A stretch of DNA of 64,000 nt from Terribacillus halophilus (GCF_900101385.1 NZ_FMZB01000001.1:248001-312000); one strand, 5' to 3'; positions 1 to 8,768 are shown, counted from the first letter of the stretch. Made by a program: numbers and translations. Notes: generated by a model not told the origin, from the letters alone.

Positions 1-306
1 CTGCTGTTCACCTTGAAAGCACGACATATCGGAAAGCACCGATATGTCAGCATGGTTGCGAAGAATGTAGTCGGCATATATTTGATCCATACATTATGGC
101 GCAGTATTTTTGATCAAGCGCTGGATCAATCGAACATCACGCAAACATTTGCTTGGGGTCTTCTATATGCACCGATTTTATATGCGGTATCCCTACTGTC
201 CTATGTGGGATTGCAATACACGAAAGGGAAGCTCAGCGACCCGACTGTCCCAAGACAGGCGAAGACTCGCACTGCTCTGCGACCAAGCAATAGTCTCATC
301 AAATAG
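1..306 (+). CDS. Acyltransferase family 3 membrane protein, C-terminal fragment
   Basis: Only the last ~100 residues are in the window; the frame is open at base 1, so the gene starts upstream. The visible part has a GIYLIH motif followed by hydrophobic helices, typical of the last membrane segments of acyltransferase_3 proteins (OatA/WecH type), which O-acylate surface polysaccharides or peptidoglycan. The catalytic N-terminal region is not visible, so the substrate cannot be named. The tail after the last helix is short, basic and polar. A strong hairpin terminator follows directly. The family call rests on the C-terminal motif and hydrophobicity only. Confidence 0.6.
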   Translation: MLFTLKARHIGKHRYVSMVAKNVVGIYLIHTLWRSIFDQALDQSNITQTFAWGLLYAPILYAVSLLSYVGLQYTKGKLSDPTVPRQAKTRTALRPSNSLIK

Positions 307-333
307 ATTGGCGTTTTGCCAATCTATTTTTTT
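302..333 (+). terminator. Rho-independent terminator after the acyltransferase
   Basis: Perfect 11-bp stem (302-312 with 318-328), five-base loop, followed by a T run. The left arm overlaps the stop codon. Confidence 0.9.
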
Positions 334-408
334 ATTGTAAATATATGTGCAAATTTCTATAAGTTACGGTAATCTTTTACTATATACATAGAAAAAGGAT
401 GACAAAAC

Positions 409-1083
409 ATGACATATCATACGAATCCTTTCCGCCTTCTGATTAAACCAAAGGAGACATTATTCAAGCTGCGGGAAGCTGAGGAGCTCCGCGGCCATTG
501 GCGGTGGACGATTCTGATTTTGCTGGCATTTTGCCTCGTTTACACAGCACTTGGATGGATGGGTGCCGGTACAGAGACGCTGAATCAATTGAAATCAGGC
601 TACATAGGTTCAGAATATGAATACGCCAAATTTTGGTTCATCATTGGACGGCTTTTCTCCGGGTTGTTACTTGGATTGCTCGTCATCTTCGTTGTGTCGC
701 TCGTATTCTATCTTTTTTATGAAATTCCTTATGAAAAGCTGCTTATCATCCAGTTAAGCGTGAGTATAGTTTTCCTGCTGGAAGCTCTCTCTTGGCTGCT
801 TTTATTGCCGGCAGCCGGTCTGGAATGGGATCGTTCGCCTTTTTCGTTTGGCGTCCTTGCTGATTTATTCACCGACAGACCTTGGGTCATCAGCCTGTTT
901 GGTGCCGTTTCTTTGTTCCAAATGTTCATCCTGTATTTCCAGACCAGATGCTTGCTTGTACTGTTCCCGGCAAAACGCTGGCATGTATGGGCAGTTGTCG
1001 GCATGATCTATCTTTGTTATGTGCTTTTGTTGACATTGCTTGGCGGTATCGGGAATAAGATTGTTGCATTCATCTTCGCATAG
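409..1083 (+). CDS. Yip1-family integral membrane protein (YknW-like)
   Basis: A 224-residue protein with about five hydrophobic segments and a short polar N-terminus (NPFRLLIKPKE), as in bacterial Yip1-domain proteins. In Bacillus subtilis YknW is a Yip1 protein encoded next to the membrane-fusion protein YknX and the ABC exporter YknYZ. Here it lies 14 bases before a YknX-like gene, which supports the assignment, but no YknY/YknZ ABC genes follow. Its role is presumably to assist an exporter or a membrane stress response; the sequence does not show the substrate. No catalytic motif is visible. Confidence 0.6.
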   Translation: MTYHTNPFRLLIKPKETLFKLREAEELRGHWRWTILILLAFCLVYTALGWMGAGTETLNQLKSGYIGSEYEYAKFWFIIGRLFSGLLLGLLVIFVVSLVFYLFYEIPYEKLLIIQLSVSIVFLLEALSWLLLLPAAGLEWDRSPFSFGVLADLFTDRPWVISLFGAVSLFQMFILYFQTRCLLVLFPAKRWHVWAVVGMIYLCYVLLLTLLGGIGNKIVAFIFA

Positions 1084-1097
1084 GAGGGCTTTAAAGG

Positions 1098-2327
1098 ATG
1101 ATGAAAAAGATTTTACTGCCATTGGGAATCGTCCTTGTACTGGCCAATATCGCTATTTTGTTCTGGGACGATGAAGGCCGTGTAGGCAGGACGAATTTTA
1201 TACATAAGTGGGAGCAGGTGACAGCGCAGGATGTAAAAGAGACATTGTCCGTCCCTGCTGTGTTGGCATCAGCAGAAGAAGTACCAGTCTATCTGGATCC
1301 AGAATCAGGTTCGATATCCGAAATGCTTGTCGGGCCAGGTGATAAAGTAGAAGAGGGGGACGACCTCTTCACTTATCAAGCAGCTGATTATGGGAAAACA
1401 TATCGCGAGCTGACGTCCTCCATCACCAAGCTGGAGGCACAGGCCGAGGCAGTGGAGCAGGCCATTTCAGCAGTGGAGGAAACAGACATCGGCGTTGATG
1501 CTTCCCTCTCGGAAGCGATCGAGCAAACGGAGGATGAAGAAGCAGCAAATGCTGCAAATGAAGCGCTGCGTCAAACAACGCAAGAGCAGACCGCACAAAT
1601 GCAGGAGCAATACCGTATCGGTTTGGAAAAGGAGCTTTCCGAGAAGAATGCTGAGCTGACTGCAGCAGAAGAACAGCTGGCGGATTTAGAGGAAACGGGA
1701 GAATATGTGACTGTCACGAGTCCTTCAGCAGGTACGGTTAAATCAGTCGGGCAGGCTGGCAATGAGCCGATTGTACTCCTGAAGAGCAGCGAGCTTGTCA
1801 TAACCGGTGAACTGGCTGAAGCGGATCGTAAGCGGGTGCAGGCAGGAATGACGATTGAAGCGAAGCTCCCAGATGGCGGGCCTGTCCTGGAAGGGGAGAT
1901 CACGGATTTGGCGGAACAGCCTGTTGCTGCATCATCAGAAAGTACTTACAAATTTGAAGCATCTTACCTTACCGAAGATGACCAAACTGATCAGCTTTTG
2001 GCAGGTTACCATTTGGATACCGGCATTTTAATTGCCCTTGCCAGTCAAGCGCCCACCGTCAACCCAAGTCAAGTGAATGAAGATCAGATCTGGAAGATGG
2101 CTAACGGCCAGTTATTTACGGCAAAGGTGGAAGTCGGGGCTCAGAATGCTGAGCAGGCTGCTGTCACCTCAGGCCTTGAAGCTGGATCATATATTCCGGT
2201 AGATCAAGGGGAGCATTATCAAAACGAACCATTCGTTACACCCTGGAAACCTCATGACATGACATGGTCGACGTGGAAGGATTCTTTTACAAGCTATGAA
2301 TTCCTGCTCGGACTGCTTGACCATTGA
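1098..2327 (+). CDS. Membrane-fusion (HlyD/MFP) adaptor protein, YknX-like
   Basis: 409 residues. One N-terminal membrane anchor (about residues 3-22) is followed by a first biotinyl-lipoyl-like half, a long Glu/Gln/Ala-rich helical hairpin (about 95-200), then a second lipoyl half and beta-barrel region. This is the usual order of periplasmic-adaptor proteins, which in Gram-positives work outside the membrane with ABC exporters. AGGAGGG lies 10 bases before the start; an ATG one codon later is equally possible. It is probably co-transcribed with the Yip1 gene upstream. There is no ABC ATPase or permease beside it, so the partner is encoded elsewhere or missing. A quarter of the protein is acidic coiled coil. 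Confidence 0.7.
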   Translation: MMKKILLPLGIVLVLANIAILFWDDEGRVGRTNFIHKWEQVTAQDVKETLSVPAVLASAEEVPVYLDPESGSISEMLVGPGDKVEEGDDLFTYQAADYGKTYRELTSSITKLEAQAEAVEQAISAVEETDIGVDASLSEAIEQTEDEEAANAANEALRQTTQEQTAQMQEQYRIGLEKELSEKNAELTAAEEQLADLEETGEYVTVTSPSAGTVKSVGQAGNEPIVLLKSSELVITGELAEADRKRVQAGMTIEAKLPDGGPVLEGEITDLAEQPVAASSESTYKFEASYLTEDDQTDQLLAGYHLDTGILIALASQAPTVNPSQVNEDQIWKMANGQLFTAKVEVGAQNAEQAAVTSGLEAGSYIPVDQGEHYQNEPFVTPWKPHDMTWSTWKDSFTSYEFLLGLLDH

Positions 2328-2371
2328 TTGTAAATTGTTTTTAAAGAAGTAGATGATATTACTGCATGTTT

Positions 2372-2378
2372 TGTCGAA
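2372..2378 (+). promoter_or_regulatory. Candidate Spo0A (0A) box upstream of the GT4 gene
   Basis: TGTCGAA within TTTTGTCGAATA, an exact match to the core 0A box, 48 bases before the chosen GT4 start. A nearby pair of TACAAT repeats (2385 and 2396) is phased at 11 bp and resembles a WalR/PhoP box. Confidence 0.45.
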
Positions 2379-2425
2379 TAAGCGTACAATTTGTTTACAA
2401 TCATGTACGTAAGGGGCACATTGTT

Positions 2426-3514
2426 ATGAAAGTACATTTAATCGCAAATATGTATCCTAGCAAGCAACATCCCAATTATGGGGTTTTCGTCGAAAATACA
2501 GAGAAGATCCTTGCCCAATCGGGGGTGGCTTTCGACCGTACTGTCGTGACGAAACAGTCGAGTTCGATAGGCAAGCTGATGGCCTATGGAAGCCACTTCT
2601 TCAAAGTGATCGGCAAATCGTTATTCCGGAAATACGATGTCACCTATGTGCACTATGCGACACATAATTCCATACCTGTGCTAATTGCCAAGAAGCTGAA
2701 CAAGAATATGGTCATCTACACGAATGTGCACGGCAGTGATGTGGTGCCAGAGTTTAAAAAACGGCAAAAATATCAGCCTTATGTAAAGCGGCTGTTGGAA
2801 GTGTCGGATACTGTGATCACACCGAGTGCTTATTACAAGGAGCTTGTACAGCAGAAGTACGGCTTGACGAACCGGATAGAAATCTTTCCATCCGGCGGTA
2901 TCAATAAGCAAACCTTTCATGAGAAGGAAACAACGCTTGCCTGCCAGGAGCTGGAGATCAATCCGGCATACAGCTATATTGGATTCGTCGGCCGTATTGA
3001 TCGAGGAAAAGGCTGGGATGTGTATTTGAAAGCCGCCGAGCTGCTCAAGGAGCAGGGGAAGCTTGGGAACTGCAAGTTATTGTTCATTGGTGATGGTCTG
3101 GAAAAAGAAGACTTCGAATCAATGGTGGACAAGTTTGGCTTGCGGGATCATCTCGTTCATTTCCCGCTTTTGTCCCAGCAAAAGCTGAACAGTGTATACA
3201 ATAGCATGGCAGTGTTCTGTTTCCCGACGATGCGGGAAGGAGAAAGCCTCGGCCTTGTAGGTCTGGAAGCAATGGCCTGCGGTACGCCTGTTATTGGCAG
3301 CTGTATGGCTGGACTGCTTGACTATATGGAAGATGGCCGGAACGGCTTTTTATTCGAGCCGGGTTCTGCAGAAGCACTGGCAGACAGTATCAAGTCGTAC
3401 ATGGAACTGCCGGAAGAGGCGAAGCAATCCATGCGGGAAGCAGCGATGCAAACAGCTTCAGCCTATGAAGTGGAGGCAATCAAGCCCCGATTGACGAAGA
3501 TATTCTCCGTGTAA
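2426..3514 (+). CDS. GT4 family glycosyltransferase
   Basis: 362 residues from the ATG at 2426. A longer frame back to 2366 exists, but its extra 20 residues run through candidate regulatory repeats and do not look conserved. The N-terminal half opens with KVHLIANMYPS and the C-terminal half carries GFVGRIDRGKGWD and EGESLGLVGLEAMACGTPV, the nucleotide-sugar binding region with the E-x7-E motif of GT-B retaining enzymes. It should be cytoplasmic and build a surface glycan or glycolipid. It stands alone between an adaptor gene and a wall-binding protein, with its own terminator, so donor and acceptor are unknown. Confidence 0.85.
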   Translation: MKVHLIANMYPSKQHPNYGVFVENTEKILAQSGVAFDRTVVTKQSSSIGKLMAYGSHFFKVIGKSLFRKYDVTYVHYATHNSIPVLIAKKLNKNMVIYTNVHGSDVVPEFKKRQKYQPYVKRLLEVSDTVITPSAYYKELVQQKYGLTNRIEIFPSGGINKQTFHEKETTLACQELEINPAYSYIGFVGRIDRGKGWDVYLKAAELLKEQGKLGNCKLLFIGDGLEKEDFESMVDKFGLRDHLVHFPLLSQQKLNSVYNSMAVFCFPTMREGESLGLVGLEAMACGTPVIGSCMAGLLDYMEDGRNGFLFEPGSAEALADSIKSYMELPEEAKQSMREAAMQTASAYEVEAIKPRLTKIFSV

Positions 3515-3543
3515 AGTCCAACTGCGGTTGGGCTTTTTTTATT
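3514..3543 (+). terminator. Terminator after the GT4 gene
   Basis: GTCCAAC/GTTGGGC stem with four-base loop and a T7 run immediately after the stop codon. Confidence 0.85.
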
Positions 3544-3641
3544 AAGCGATTGTAAAATAGGGTTCTGCATTGTTAAGTTTGTTCTGAGTGTCTAGTAAAA
3601 TTCACCTGCTCTTTTTATAGTTTAAAAGAAGCAATACAAAA

Positions 3642-3648
3642 TTCGACA
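3642..3648 (-). promoter_or_regulatory. Candidate Spo0A box before the lysozyme-like gene
   Basis: TTCGACA on the plus strand is the reverse complement of TGTCGAA. It lies 20 bases after a TATAGT candidate -10 (3616-3621), a position where Spo0A would block transcription. Confidence 0.4.
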
Positions 3649-3692
3649 TAAGCGTTTTGTACTGCGAATCTAGTAAAGAAAGAGGGTAACAG

Positions 3693-6080
3693 GTGGAAAG
3701 AAGCAGAGCGACCTATCTCATTGTCTTTTTTGCTGGTCTATTTCTCACATGTTTAATATTCATCCAGCCAGCTGATGTCCAAGCAGAATCGGGCGGTCAT
3801 ACTTTTTCAACTGGTACTGCGACGGTGCAGCTGTCGGATGGGAAAACTGTCGAAGTGACGAATGATATAAGTGGTGTACTTCGTATCACCGGAGATGCCG
3901 GGATACTTTATGATTCCACGATTCCGGATGCCGACATAGCCTCCATTCAGGAAGCGAACATGGCTGATGATTCCTATTTGATTGTAGAGTATCGTACGCA
4001 TGGTACTGCACAAGCATTGCAATTCGATGTTTTGCATGTGACAAATGAAAAATTGGAACGCATTTATCAATCGGATTTATATGAAGGAGCGAGACTCGCT
4101 ATTGATGAAGAAGGGGCCCAGCTCGAAGTGAGCTACCCGAAAGTAGAACAGGATGTGCCCCTTGCCGAGCCGAAAGAAGTCTACATCGAGGCATTCACAG
4201 TAGCACCGGAGCAAGTGACAAAAGCGGATGAACGGACGGAACCGGCAACAAACAGTGCAAAAGCACGTACATTCAGTGCAAGTGCAGCCGGGTATACGAA
4301 CCCAAGCTATGACACAATCAGCCGTAAGCTGACAGCAGCGGCCGTCAAATATGATGTACCGCCGGAAATCGTCAAATCGATCGCTTTCCGTGAAAGCGGC
4401 TGGAAGCAGTATACGAATGGCAGCATATCCTCCTGCAGCATTTCTGATGGGTCGAATGTAGTGATCGGCTATGACTGTATCGGTATTGGAATCATGCAGG
4501 TATCCGACTATGATCGAAGTGACAAGCAGGAAATCCAGAAGCTGATGCACGATATCGATTATAATATCGATCGCGGCATGCAAATCCTGAAAGACAAATG
4601 GAATGAAGCCAATGCCAAAGCAGAATCCGCTCTGCCGTATAATTTGATTCCGAAAGTCAATGACGGGAATCCTGATAAATTGGAAAACTGGTACTTTGCC
4701 ATTTTGGCATATAACGGCCGCTTGGAGCGGAACGACCCGATTGCCAATCCACAAACGGCTTACCAGGAGCTTATTTATAAGGAGATGGGGAATCAGTCCT
4801 TGATTTCGACAACACCATTTCCGACGCATCTGTTGACACCGGGGAGAATCAGCGGCCAACTTGGTTCGTATTTCTCTTTCCAGACAAACCAAGTATCCAC
4901 TCCTGGACCGTTGCATGAAAGCACACAAAATTATGGGAAAGGCAATACCGTCTATGTCACAGCTGATCGGCTCACACTGCGCAGTAGCCCGAATGGATCT
5001 TCCATCGGTACATTGCCTCGTGGCGAGAAGCTGACAATAACTGGTGGTTATACTGCCAATAATTCCAATGTGAATCATTATGTATGGTATCCTGTGCGTA
5101 CAAGCAGCGGCAAGACTGGTTATGTAGCCAGCGGTTACCTGAGCACAGATCCGGTAGTCGTACACAATCTGGAAGGTGACCGCCGTAATGCTACAAGTGC
5201 AAGCATCTCAAACTATGGCTGGCATTTGGAATCTCCTGACGCAGTCGTACTTGGGCGCAGCGATCTGCCAATCGATGCTTTTACCGGGAGCGTACTGGCA
5301 GCGCAACTGGATTCTCCGCTCCTTTTGACTGACCAGGACAAGCTCGAGCAGGTGACCATTACCGAAATTGATCGTCTGGACCCTTCTACGATTTATATCG
5401 TCGGTGCAGAACCAGCGATTTCGAAAAATGTCGAGAATAACCTGCGTAAAAATTTTCCTGAAAGCAAGATTGAGCGTGTAGCTGGTTCCCATCGTTATGC
5501 GACAAGTGTAAAAGTGGCAGAAGAAGTAGCCTCTGTTTCCAGTAAGCCGTCTGAAATCTTCCTGGCCGTCGGCGATGAAAAATCACCTGATGCCCTGACA
5601 ATCGGACCGCATGCAGGCAGCGAAGGAATCCCTATCTTACTGACTAGAACAGCTGAATTGCATGATGATGTAAAGACTTATATAAAACGCAATAACATCA
5701 AGAAAGTGACGATCATCGGAAGTGAGACAGTCGTTTCCAAGCGCGTATCAGATCAAATCAAGCAGCTTGGTGCATCTGTTGAGCGTGTAGAAGGACCTGA
5801 TCGTTATTCGACGAATGCAGCGGTCATCACGAAGTATTATGGAACCAATCCGGATCAAGTATTCTTCGCAAATGGTCAGACAACAGTTGATAGTCTTTCA
5901 GGTGCTCCGCTTGCAGCCAAGTATGACGCACCGATCATCCTGACAAGACCGGATGCTGTCACAAAGCCGACGAGGGCATTCCTGAATAAAATCAATGATC
6001 AGCCGGAAATCTTCTACCTTGGCTCGGATGCTGCCATAACAGATCGGACACGCAAGGAGTTGGAAGGAATTCTGCAGTAG
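3693..6080 (+). CDS. Secreted lytic transglycosylase-like protein with SH3 and three CWB2 repeats
   Basis: 795 residues, GTG start after AGAGGG. Signal peptide at about 1-31 (cleavage near VQA-ES). An unassigned beta-rich segment follows to about 170. A lysozyme/SLT-like domain covers about 205-370; FRESGW places the likely catalytic Glu at 234, with GIGIMQVSDYD and AILAYNGR motifs downstream. A bacterial SH3 domain lies at about 415-485. Three cell-wall-binding type 2 repeats fill about 490-795, marked by RYATSVKVAEE, RYSTNAAVI and the preceding degenerate copy. CWB2 repeats bind anionic wall polymers non-covalently, so this is a wall-anchored peptidoglycan hydrolase. It is monocistronic with terminators on both sides. 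Its substrate bond is inferred from the fold, not shown. Confidence 0.85.
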   Translation: MERSRATYLIVFFAGLFLTCLIFIQPADVQAESGGHTFSTGTATVQLSDGKTVEVTNDISGVLRITGDAGILYDSTIPDADIASIQEANMADDSYLIVEYRTHGTAQALQFDVLHVTNEKLERIYQSDLYEGARLAIDEEGAQLEVSYPKVEQDVPLAEPKEVYIEAFTVAPEQVTKADERTEPATNSAKARTFSASAAGYTNPSYDTISRKLTAAAVKYDVPPEIVKSIAFRESGWKQYTNGSISSCSISDGSNVVIGYDCIGIGIMQVSDYDRSDKQEIQKLMHDIDYNIDRGMQILKDKWNEANAKAESALPYNLIPKVNDGNPDKLENWYFAILAYNGRLERNDPIANPQTAYQELIYKEMGNQSLISTTPFPTHLLTPGRISGQLGSYFSFQTNQVSTPGPLHESTQNYGKGNTVYVTADRLTLRSSPNGSSIGTLPRGEKLTITGGYTANNSNVNHYVWYPVRTSSGKTGYVASGYLSTDPVVVHNLEGDRRNATSASISNYGWHLESPDAVVLGRSDLPIDAFTGSVLAAQLDSPLLLTDQDKLEQVTITEIDRLDPSTIYIVGAEPAISKNVENNLRKNFPESKIERVAGSHRYATSVKVAEEVASVSSKPSEIFLAVGDEKSPDALTIGPHAGSEGIPILLTRTAELHDDVKTYIKRNNIKKVTIIGSETVVSKRVSDQIKQLGASVERVEGPDRYSTNAAVITKYYGTNPDQVFFANGQTTVDSLSGAPLAAKYDAPIILTRPDAVTKPTRAFLNKINDQPEIFYLGSDAAITDRTRKELEGILQ

Positions 6081-6085
6081 CAAAA

Positions 6086-6116
6086 AAGCGCGAACATTAA
6101 ATTGTTTGCGCCTTTT
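6086..6116 (+). terminator. Terminator after the wall-binding hydrolase
   Basis: GCGCGAAC/GTTTGCGC stem (6088-6095 with 6104-6111) flanked by A and T runs. Confidence 0.8.
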
Positions 6117-6188
6117 TGCGACAATAATAATTTCAATAATTAGAAAAATATAGTATAGTGAGAATATCACAGTAAAGGAGGCGTTTTC

Positions 6189-6467
6189 ATGAAGAGTACC
6201 GGGATTACGAGACGGGTCGATCATCTAGGCCGTGTCGTCGTGCCGAAAGAAATTAGGAGAGAGTTCGGCATCGAAGAAAAAGATCCTGTTGAAATTTTTG
6301 TCGAAGGCGACAAGATCATCTTCCGAAAATATCAGCCTGGTTTTACTTGTGCCGTAACGGGGGAAATTACACCGGAAAACAAACAATATGCAGATAATCT
6401 GTATTTAAGTCCGGAAGGTGCCCGTATCCTCTACGACAAACTTAAAGAAGAAATTGAATCCAATTAA
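6189..6467 (+). CDS. AbrB/Abh-type transition-state regulator
   Basis: 92 residues, AAAGGAGG before the ATG. The N-terminal swapped-hairpin DNA-binding domain is clear: MKSTGITRRVDHLGRVVVPK followed by EIRREFGI. The C-terminal half (TGEITPENKQY, LSPEGA) resembles B. subtilis Abh more than AbrB. Such proteins repress stationary-phase, biofilm and antimicrobial genes during growth and are in turn controlled by Spo0A. A promoter-like TATAGT lies upstream, together with TTGCGACA, a poor match to a 0A box. The gene is monocistronic between two terminators. Whether it is abh or a third paralogue cannot be told from this window. Confidence 0.88.
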   Translation: MKSTGITRRVDHLGRVVVPKEIRREFGIEEKDPVEIFVEGDKIIFRKYQPGFTCAVTGEITPENKQYADNLYLSPEGARILYDKLKEEIESN

Positions 6468-6512
6468 AAAGACGAAGCGGACAGTTACCTGTCGCCCGTC
6501 TTTCTTTTTTTA
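6467..6512. terminator. Bidirectional terminator between the abh-like and SDR genes
   Basis: Stem AAAGACG/CGTCTTT with an inner GACAG/CTGTC stem, flanked by A and T runs; serves the two convergent genes. Confidence 0.75.
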
Positions 6513-7280
6513 TATAGACGTTGTACCTTGACCGCCATCGACCCGGAAATAAGAGCCTGTGATGAAACTGGATCGATCAGAGGCAAGGAATAGCATCAAT
6601 CCGGTCACCTCACCGACTTCTCCATATCGATTCATCGGCACACTTGCTTCAAAACCATGTCGGGCAGCGTTCTCATTCCCTTTGGCAGCTTTCGTCTCGA
6701 TGCTTTCCATCCATTCCGTATCGAGAGATGAAGGACAAACTGCATTCACACGAATACCATACTCTGCGACTTCCAGTGCAGCCGTTTTATTCAGTCCGAG
6801 CACAGCATGCTTGGAGGCTACGTAAGTGCTCATTCCGGGACCGCCAAGTACACTGCCGCTGCATGCAGTATTGACTACCACGCCGCTTTTCTGCTCAATC
6901 ATGATACGCAGTACATGTTTCAAGCCAAGGAATGCGCCGACTACATTTACCTGAAGGACTTCTTTCATACTCTTTGCTGTTTGTTCCGTTATAGGGACGA
7001 AATCACCGCTGATCCCTGCATGATTGATAAACACATCAATACGTCCAAACCGGCGAAGCGTCCGCTCGACAGCATGTACAATGTCTTCTTCTATCGTAAC
7101 GTCAGCCGGAAGCAAAAGCTTCTCCGCTTCGATTTCAGCAGTGGCCGTTTCCAATGCCTCTGCTGAAAGATCAAGCAGCGCTAGCTTGGCACCTGCTTTT
7201 GCAAAAGCTCTCGCAGCCGATGATCCAATACCGCCGGCAGCACCAGTGATCAATACAACCTGTCCTTGGAATTCCTTCAC
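6510..7280 (-). CDS. SDR family NAD(P)-dependent oxidoreductase
   Basis: 256 residues, normal length for a classical short-chain dehydrogenase. TGAAGGIG near the N-terminus binds the cofactor; an acidic residue after the second strand (LLDLS) suggests NAD preference. INHAG replaces the usual NNAG, NTACSGS holds the catalytic Ser, and YVASK gives the Tyr-Lys pair. The C-terminal FRVDGGQ is typical. The substrate (an alcohol or ketone) is not evident. The gene is divergent from a TetR regulator with an inverted repeat between them, so it is probably that regulator's target. Start ATG has GGAGGC upstream. Confidence 0.9.
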   Translation of the reverse strand: MKEFQGQVVLITGAAGGIGSSAARAFAKAGAKLALLDLSAEALETATAEIEAEKLLLPADVTIEEDIVHAVERTLRRFGRIDVFINHAGISGDFVPITEQTAKSMKEVLQVNVVGAFLGLKHVLRIMIEQKSGVVVNTACSGSVLGGPGMSTYVASKHAVLGLNKTAALEVAEYGIRVNAVCPSSLDTEWMESIETKAAKGNENAARHGFEASVPMNRYGEVGEVTGLMLFLASDRSSFITGSYFRVDGGQGTTSI

Positions 7281-7369
7281 TGTGAGAGCCTCCTTTACTG
7301 TTTATGTTGAAGTTGCCAACTGAAAATGTTCGAAATGCATTAACATAAGTAATCTTAGCGCATTGACAG

Positions 7370-7409
7370 CTAGGTAACAATGCTCAATAATTTAAGTAAT
7401 GTAACCTAG
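7370..7409. promoter_or_regulatory. Inverted-repeat operator between SDR and TetR genes
   Basis: CTAGGTAACA (7370-7379) and TGTAACCTAG (7400-7409) form an almost perfect inverted repeat, each preceded outward by TTGAC-like bases. The position in a divergent intergenic region fits the operator of the adjacent TetR protein. Confidence 0.55.
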
Positions 7410-7474
7410 TCAACAAAAATGTTAATTGAATAGAAGAAAAAGATATTTAATAAACAAAAAAGGCGGTTTTGTTG

Positions 7475-8089
7475 TTGAAATTAAAGACGGACCGACGCAG
7501 CAGACGAAGTGTGAAGGCGCTTAAAAAAGCCTATGTGGATTTGATTTTAGCCCAAGAAGATAAGCGGATCAGCATTCAGCAAATTGCGGATCAAGCTGAT
7601 TATAATCGCGGCACCTTTTATAAACATTTCACCGATAAGGAGAGCTTGAAAGAGAGAATTCTTACCGATTTCCTGGGTGGCATAGCGGTTGCATTGCTGG
7701 AACCGTATAAAGATAGTGCCTATGTCGATTTGCAGGAGCAAGCTCCGTCAACAATGCGCATATTCACCCATATCTACGAAGAAAGATGTGTTTTGAAGGC
7801 ATTGCGGATTCTTTATCCCGATGTAGCGGAAAAGATGTTGGACGTCTTCGTACGATGCTTGTCCGGTGAGTTTTATCTGGAAACGGAAAGTCCAAGGATT
7901 CCAGTGGATTATGACTTGATGATTCATTTCCAAATGGCTGCCACTGTCGGCTTCATCATGCATTGGGCAGATACGGACTTCAAATTTTCCACCTTGAATC
8001 TTTCAGAACAGTTTACCGAATTGGTACGGGTTCGCCCTTACCGATTAGTCAATACGATGATAGAAAAAGGAAACGACTCCCAAGTGTGA
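7475..8089 (+). CDS. TetR/AcrR family transcriptional regulator
   Basis: About 204 residues. Three TTG codons are consecutive (7469, 7472, 7475); the third has the best spacing (8 bases) from AAAGGCGG, so it is chosen. The helix-turn-helix is ISIQQIADQADYNRGTFYKH, near residues 30-50 and set back behind a basic RRSRRS tail. The C-terminal ligand domain resembles the TetR C-terminal families of Bacillus regulators of dehydrogenases; the inducer is unknown. It probably represses itself and the divergent SDR gene through the inverted repeat between them. It ends in a terminator shared with the convergent DMT gene. Confidence 0.88.
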   Translation: MKLKTDRRSRRSVKALKKAYVDLILAQEDKRISIQQIADQADYNRGTFYKHFTDKESLKERILTDFLGGIAVALLEPYKDSAYVDLQEQAPSTMRIFTHIYEERCVLKALRILYPDVAEKMLDVFVRCLSGEFYLETESPRIPVDYDLMIHFQMAATVGFIMHWADTDFKFSTLNLSEQFTELVRVRPYRLVNTMIEKGNDSQV

Positions 8090-8106
8090 AGCGGGAGTCG
8101 TTTTTT
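8071..8106. terminator. Terminator between the TetR gene and the convergent DMT gene
   Basis: Perfect AAACGACTCCC/GGGAGTCGTTT stem (8071-8081 with 8093-8103) followed by T residues; it includes the TetR stop codon. Confidence 0.85.
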
Positions 8107-8425
8107 ATATGACAAGACAAGCAGCACCGGCGACAAGTAATCCGACACCGGCTATTTGCTTTAGTTTAATATGTTCATTCAAAAGATAAAACGACAGTAA
8201 TAGCGTCCATACATAGGTGATGCTTGTCAGTGGAAAGACGACCGAGTAAGGAAGCATCGTAAGCACATAAATATTGATCAAGGCAGCAGAACCGTAACAA
8301 ACCAGTCCGATCAGCAGTGTTCGATAAGTGTGTACAGACGGGTCACTGGCCCGCTTGAAGAAAAAACCTCCGCCAGCTCCCAGCATTGTACAGGAAATCA
8401 GCAAGAACCAGCTAATTTTCTCCAC
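8105..8425 (-). CDS. Small DMT/EamA-type membrane protein, second of a pair
   Basis: 106 residues with four hydrophobic helices, GTG start. Glycine-rich helices and a conserved Pro-Leu-x-Ser segment (VVFPLTSITYV) mark it as a short drug/metabolite transporter of the SMR/EamA superfamily. It overlaps the preceding small DMT gene by 14 bases, so the two are translationally coupled and probably form a heterodimer, as ArnE/ArnF do when flipping undecaprenyl-phosphate-aminoarabinose. In this operon the likely cargo is a lipid-linked sugar made by the GT2 upstream. A multidrug export role cannot be excluded from sequence. Confidence 0.7.
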   Translation of the reverse strand: MEKISWFLLISCTMLGAGGGFFFKRASDPSVHTYRTLLIGLVCYGSAALINIYVLTMLPYSVVFPLTSITYVWTLLLSFYLLNEHIKLKQIAGVGLLVAGAACLVI

Positions 8426-8768
8426 CCCCGATCATGATTGCCCCTACTATGATCAACGCTGTCCCCATTATATGCATGGCTGAAATGTGTTCATCGAGGA
8501 AGATGGTACCCATGATCAATGCGAATACATAACCAAGGCTCAGCATCGGATGCAGCACACTAAGCTTGCCAAAACGGAATGCAATCATCATGGTCACCGC
8601 CCCTGCTCCATAGCAGATACAGCCGATCAGCAGCGGAATATTGATTTGCCCATCTGCGATTTTCCATAATAACTGTCCGACACTTGTAAATACTGCTGAC
8701 AAAAGAATCAGGGCGATACCTAGTTTCGGTTTGTCATGGCTATCACGTCCAGGTTGTACGTTCTCCAT
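8412..8768 (-). CDS. Small DMT/EamA-type membrane protein, first of a pair
   Basis: 118 residues from the ATG at 8768 (MENVQPGRD), preceded by AAAGGAGCC. A longer frame to 8804 exists but lies entirely inside the upstream gene. Four hydrophobic helices with HPMLSLGYVFALI and DEHISAMHIMG match the C-terminal half of EamA transporters. The start overlaps the end of the GT-C-like gene by 26 bases and the end overlaps its partner by 14, a tightly coupled four-gene unit. Probable role: one half of a flippase for a lipid-linked sugar. This is inference from context and pairing. Confidence 0.7.
   Translation of the reverse strand: MENVQPGRDSHDKPKLGIALILLSAVFTSVGQLLWKIADGQINIPLLIGCICYGAGAVTMMIAFRFGKLSVLHPMLSLGYVFALIMGTIFLDEHISAMHIMGTALIIVGAIMIGGGEN

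Noticed and set aside
4077-5165. Long minus-strand ORF opposite the CWB2 protein
   Set aside because: Antisense shadow of a well-supported gene; the translation is rich in Cys, Ile and Arg without motifs.
6114-6121. Spo0A box before the abh-like gene (TTGCGACA)
   Set aside because: One mismatch in the core and overlap with the preceding terminator region.
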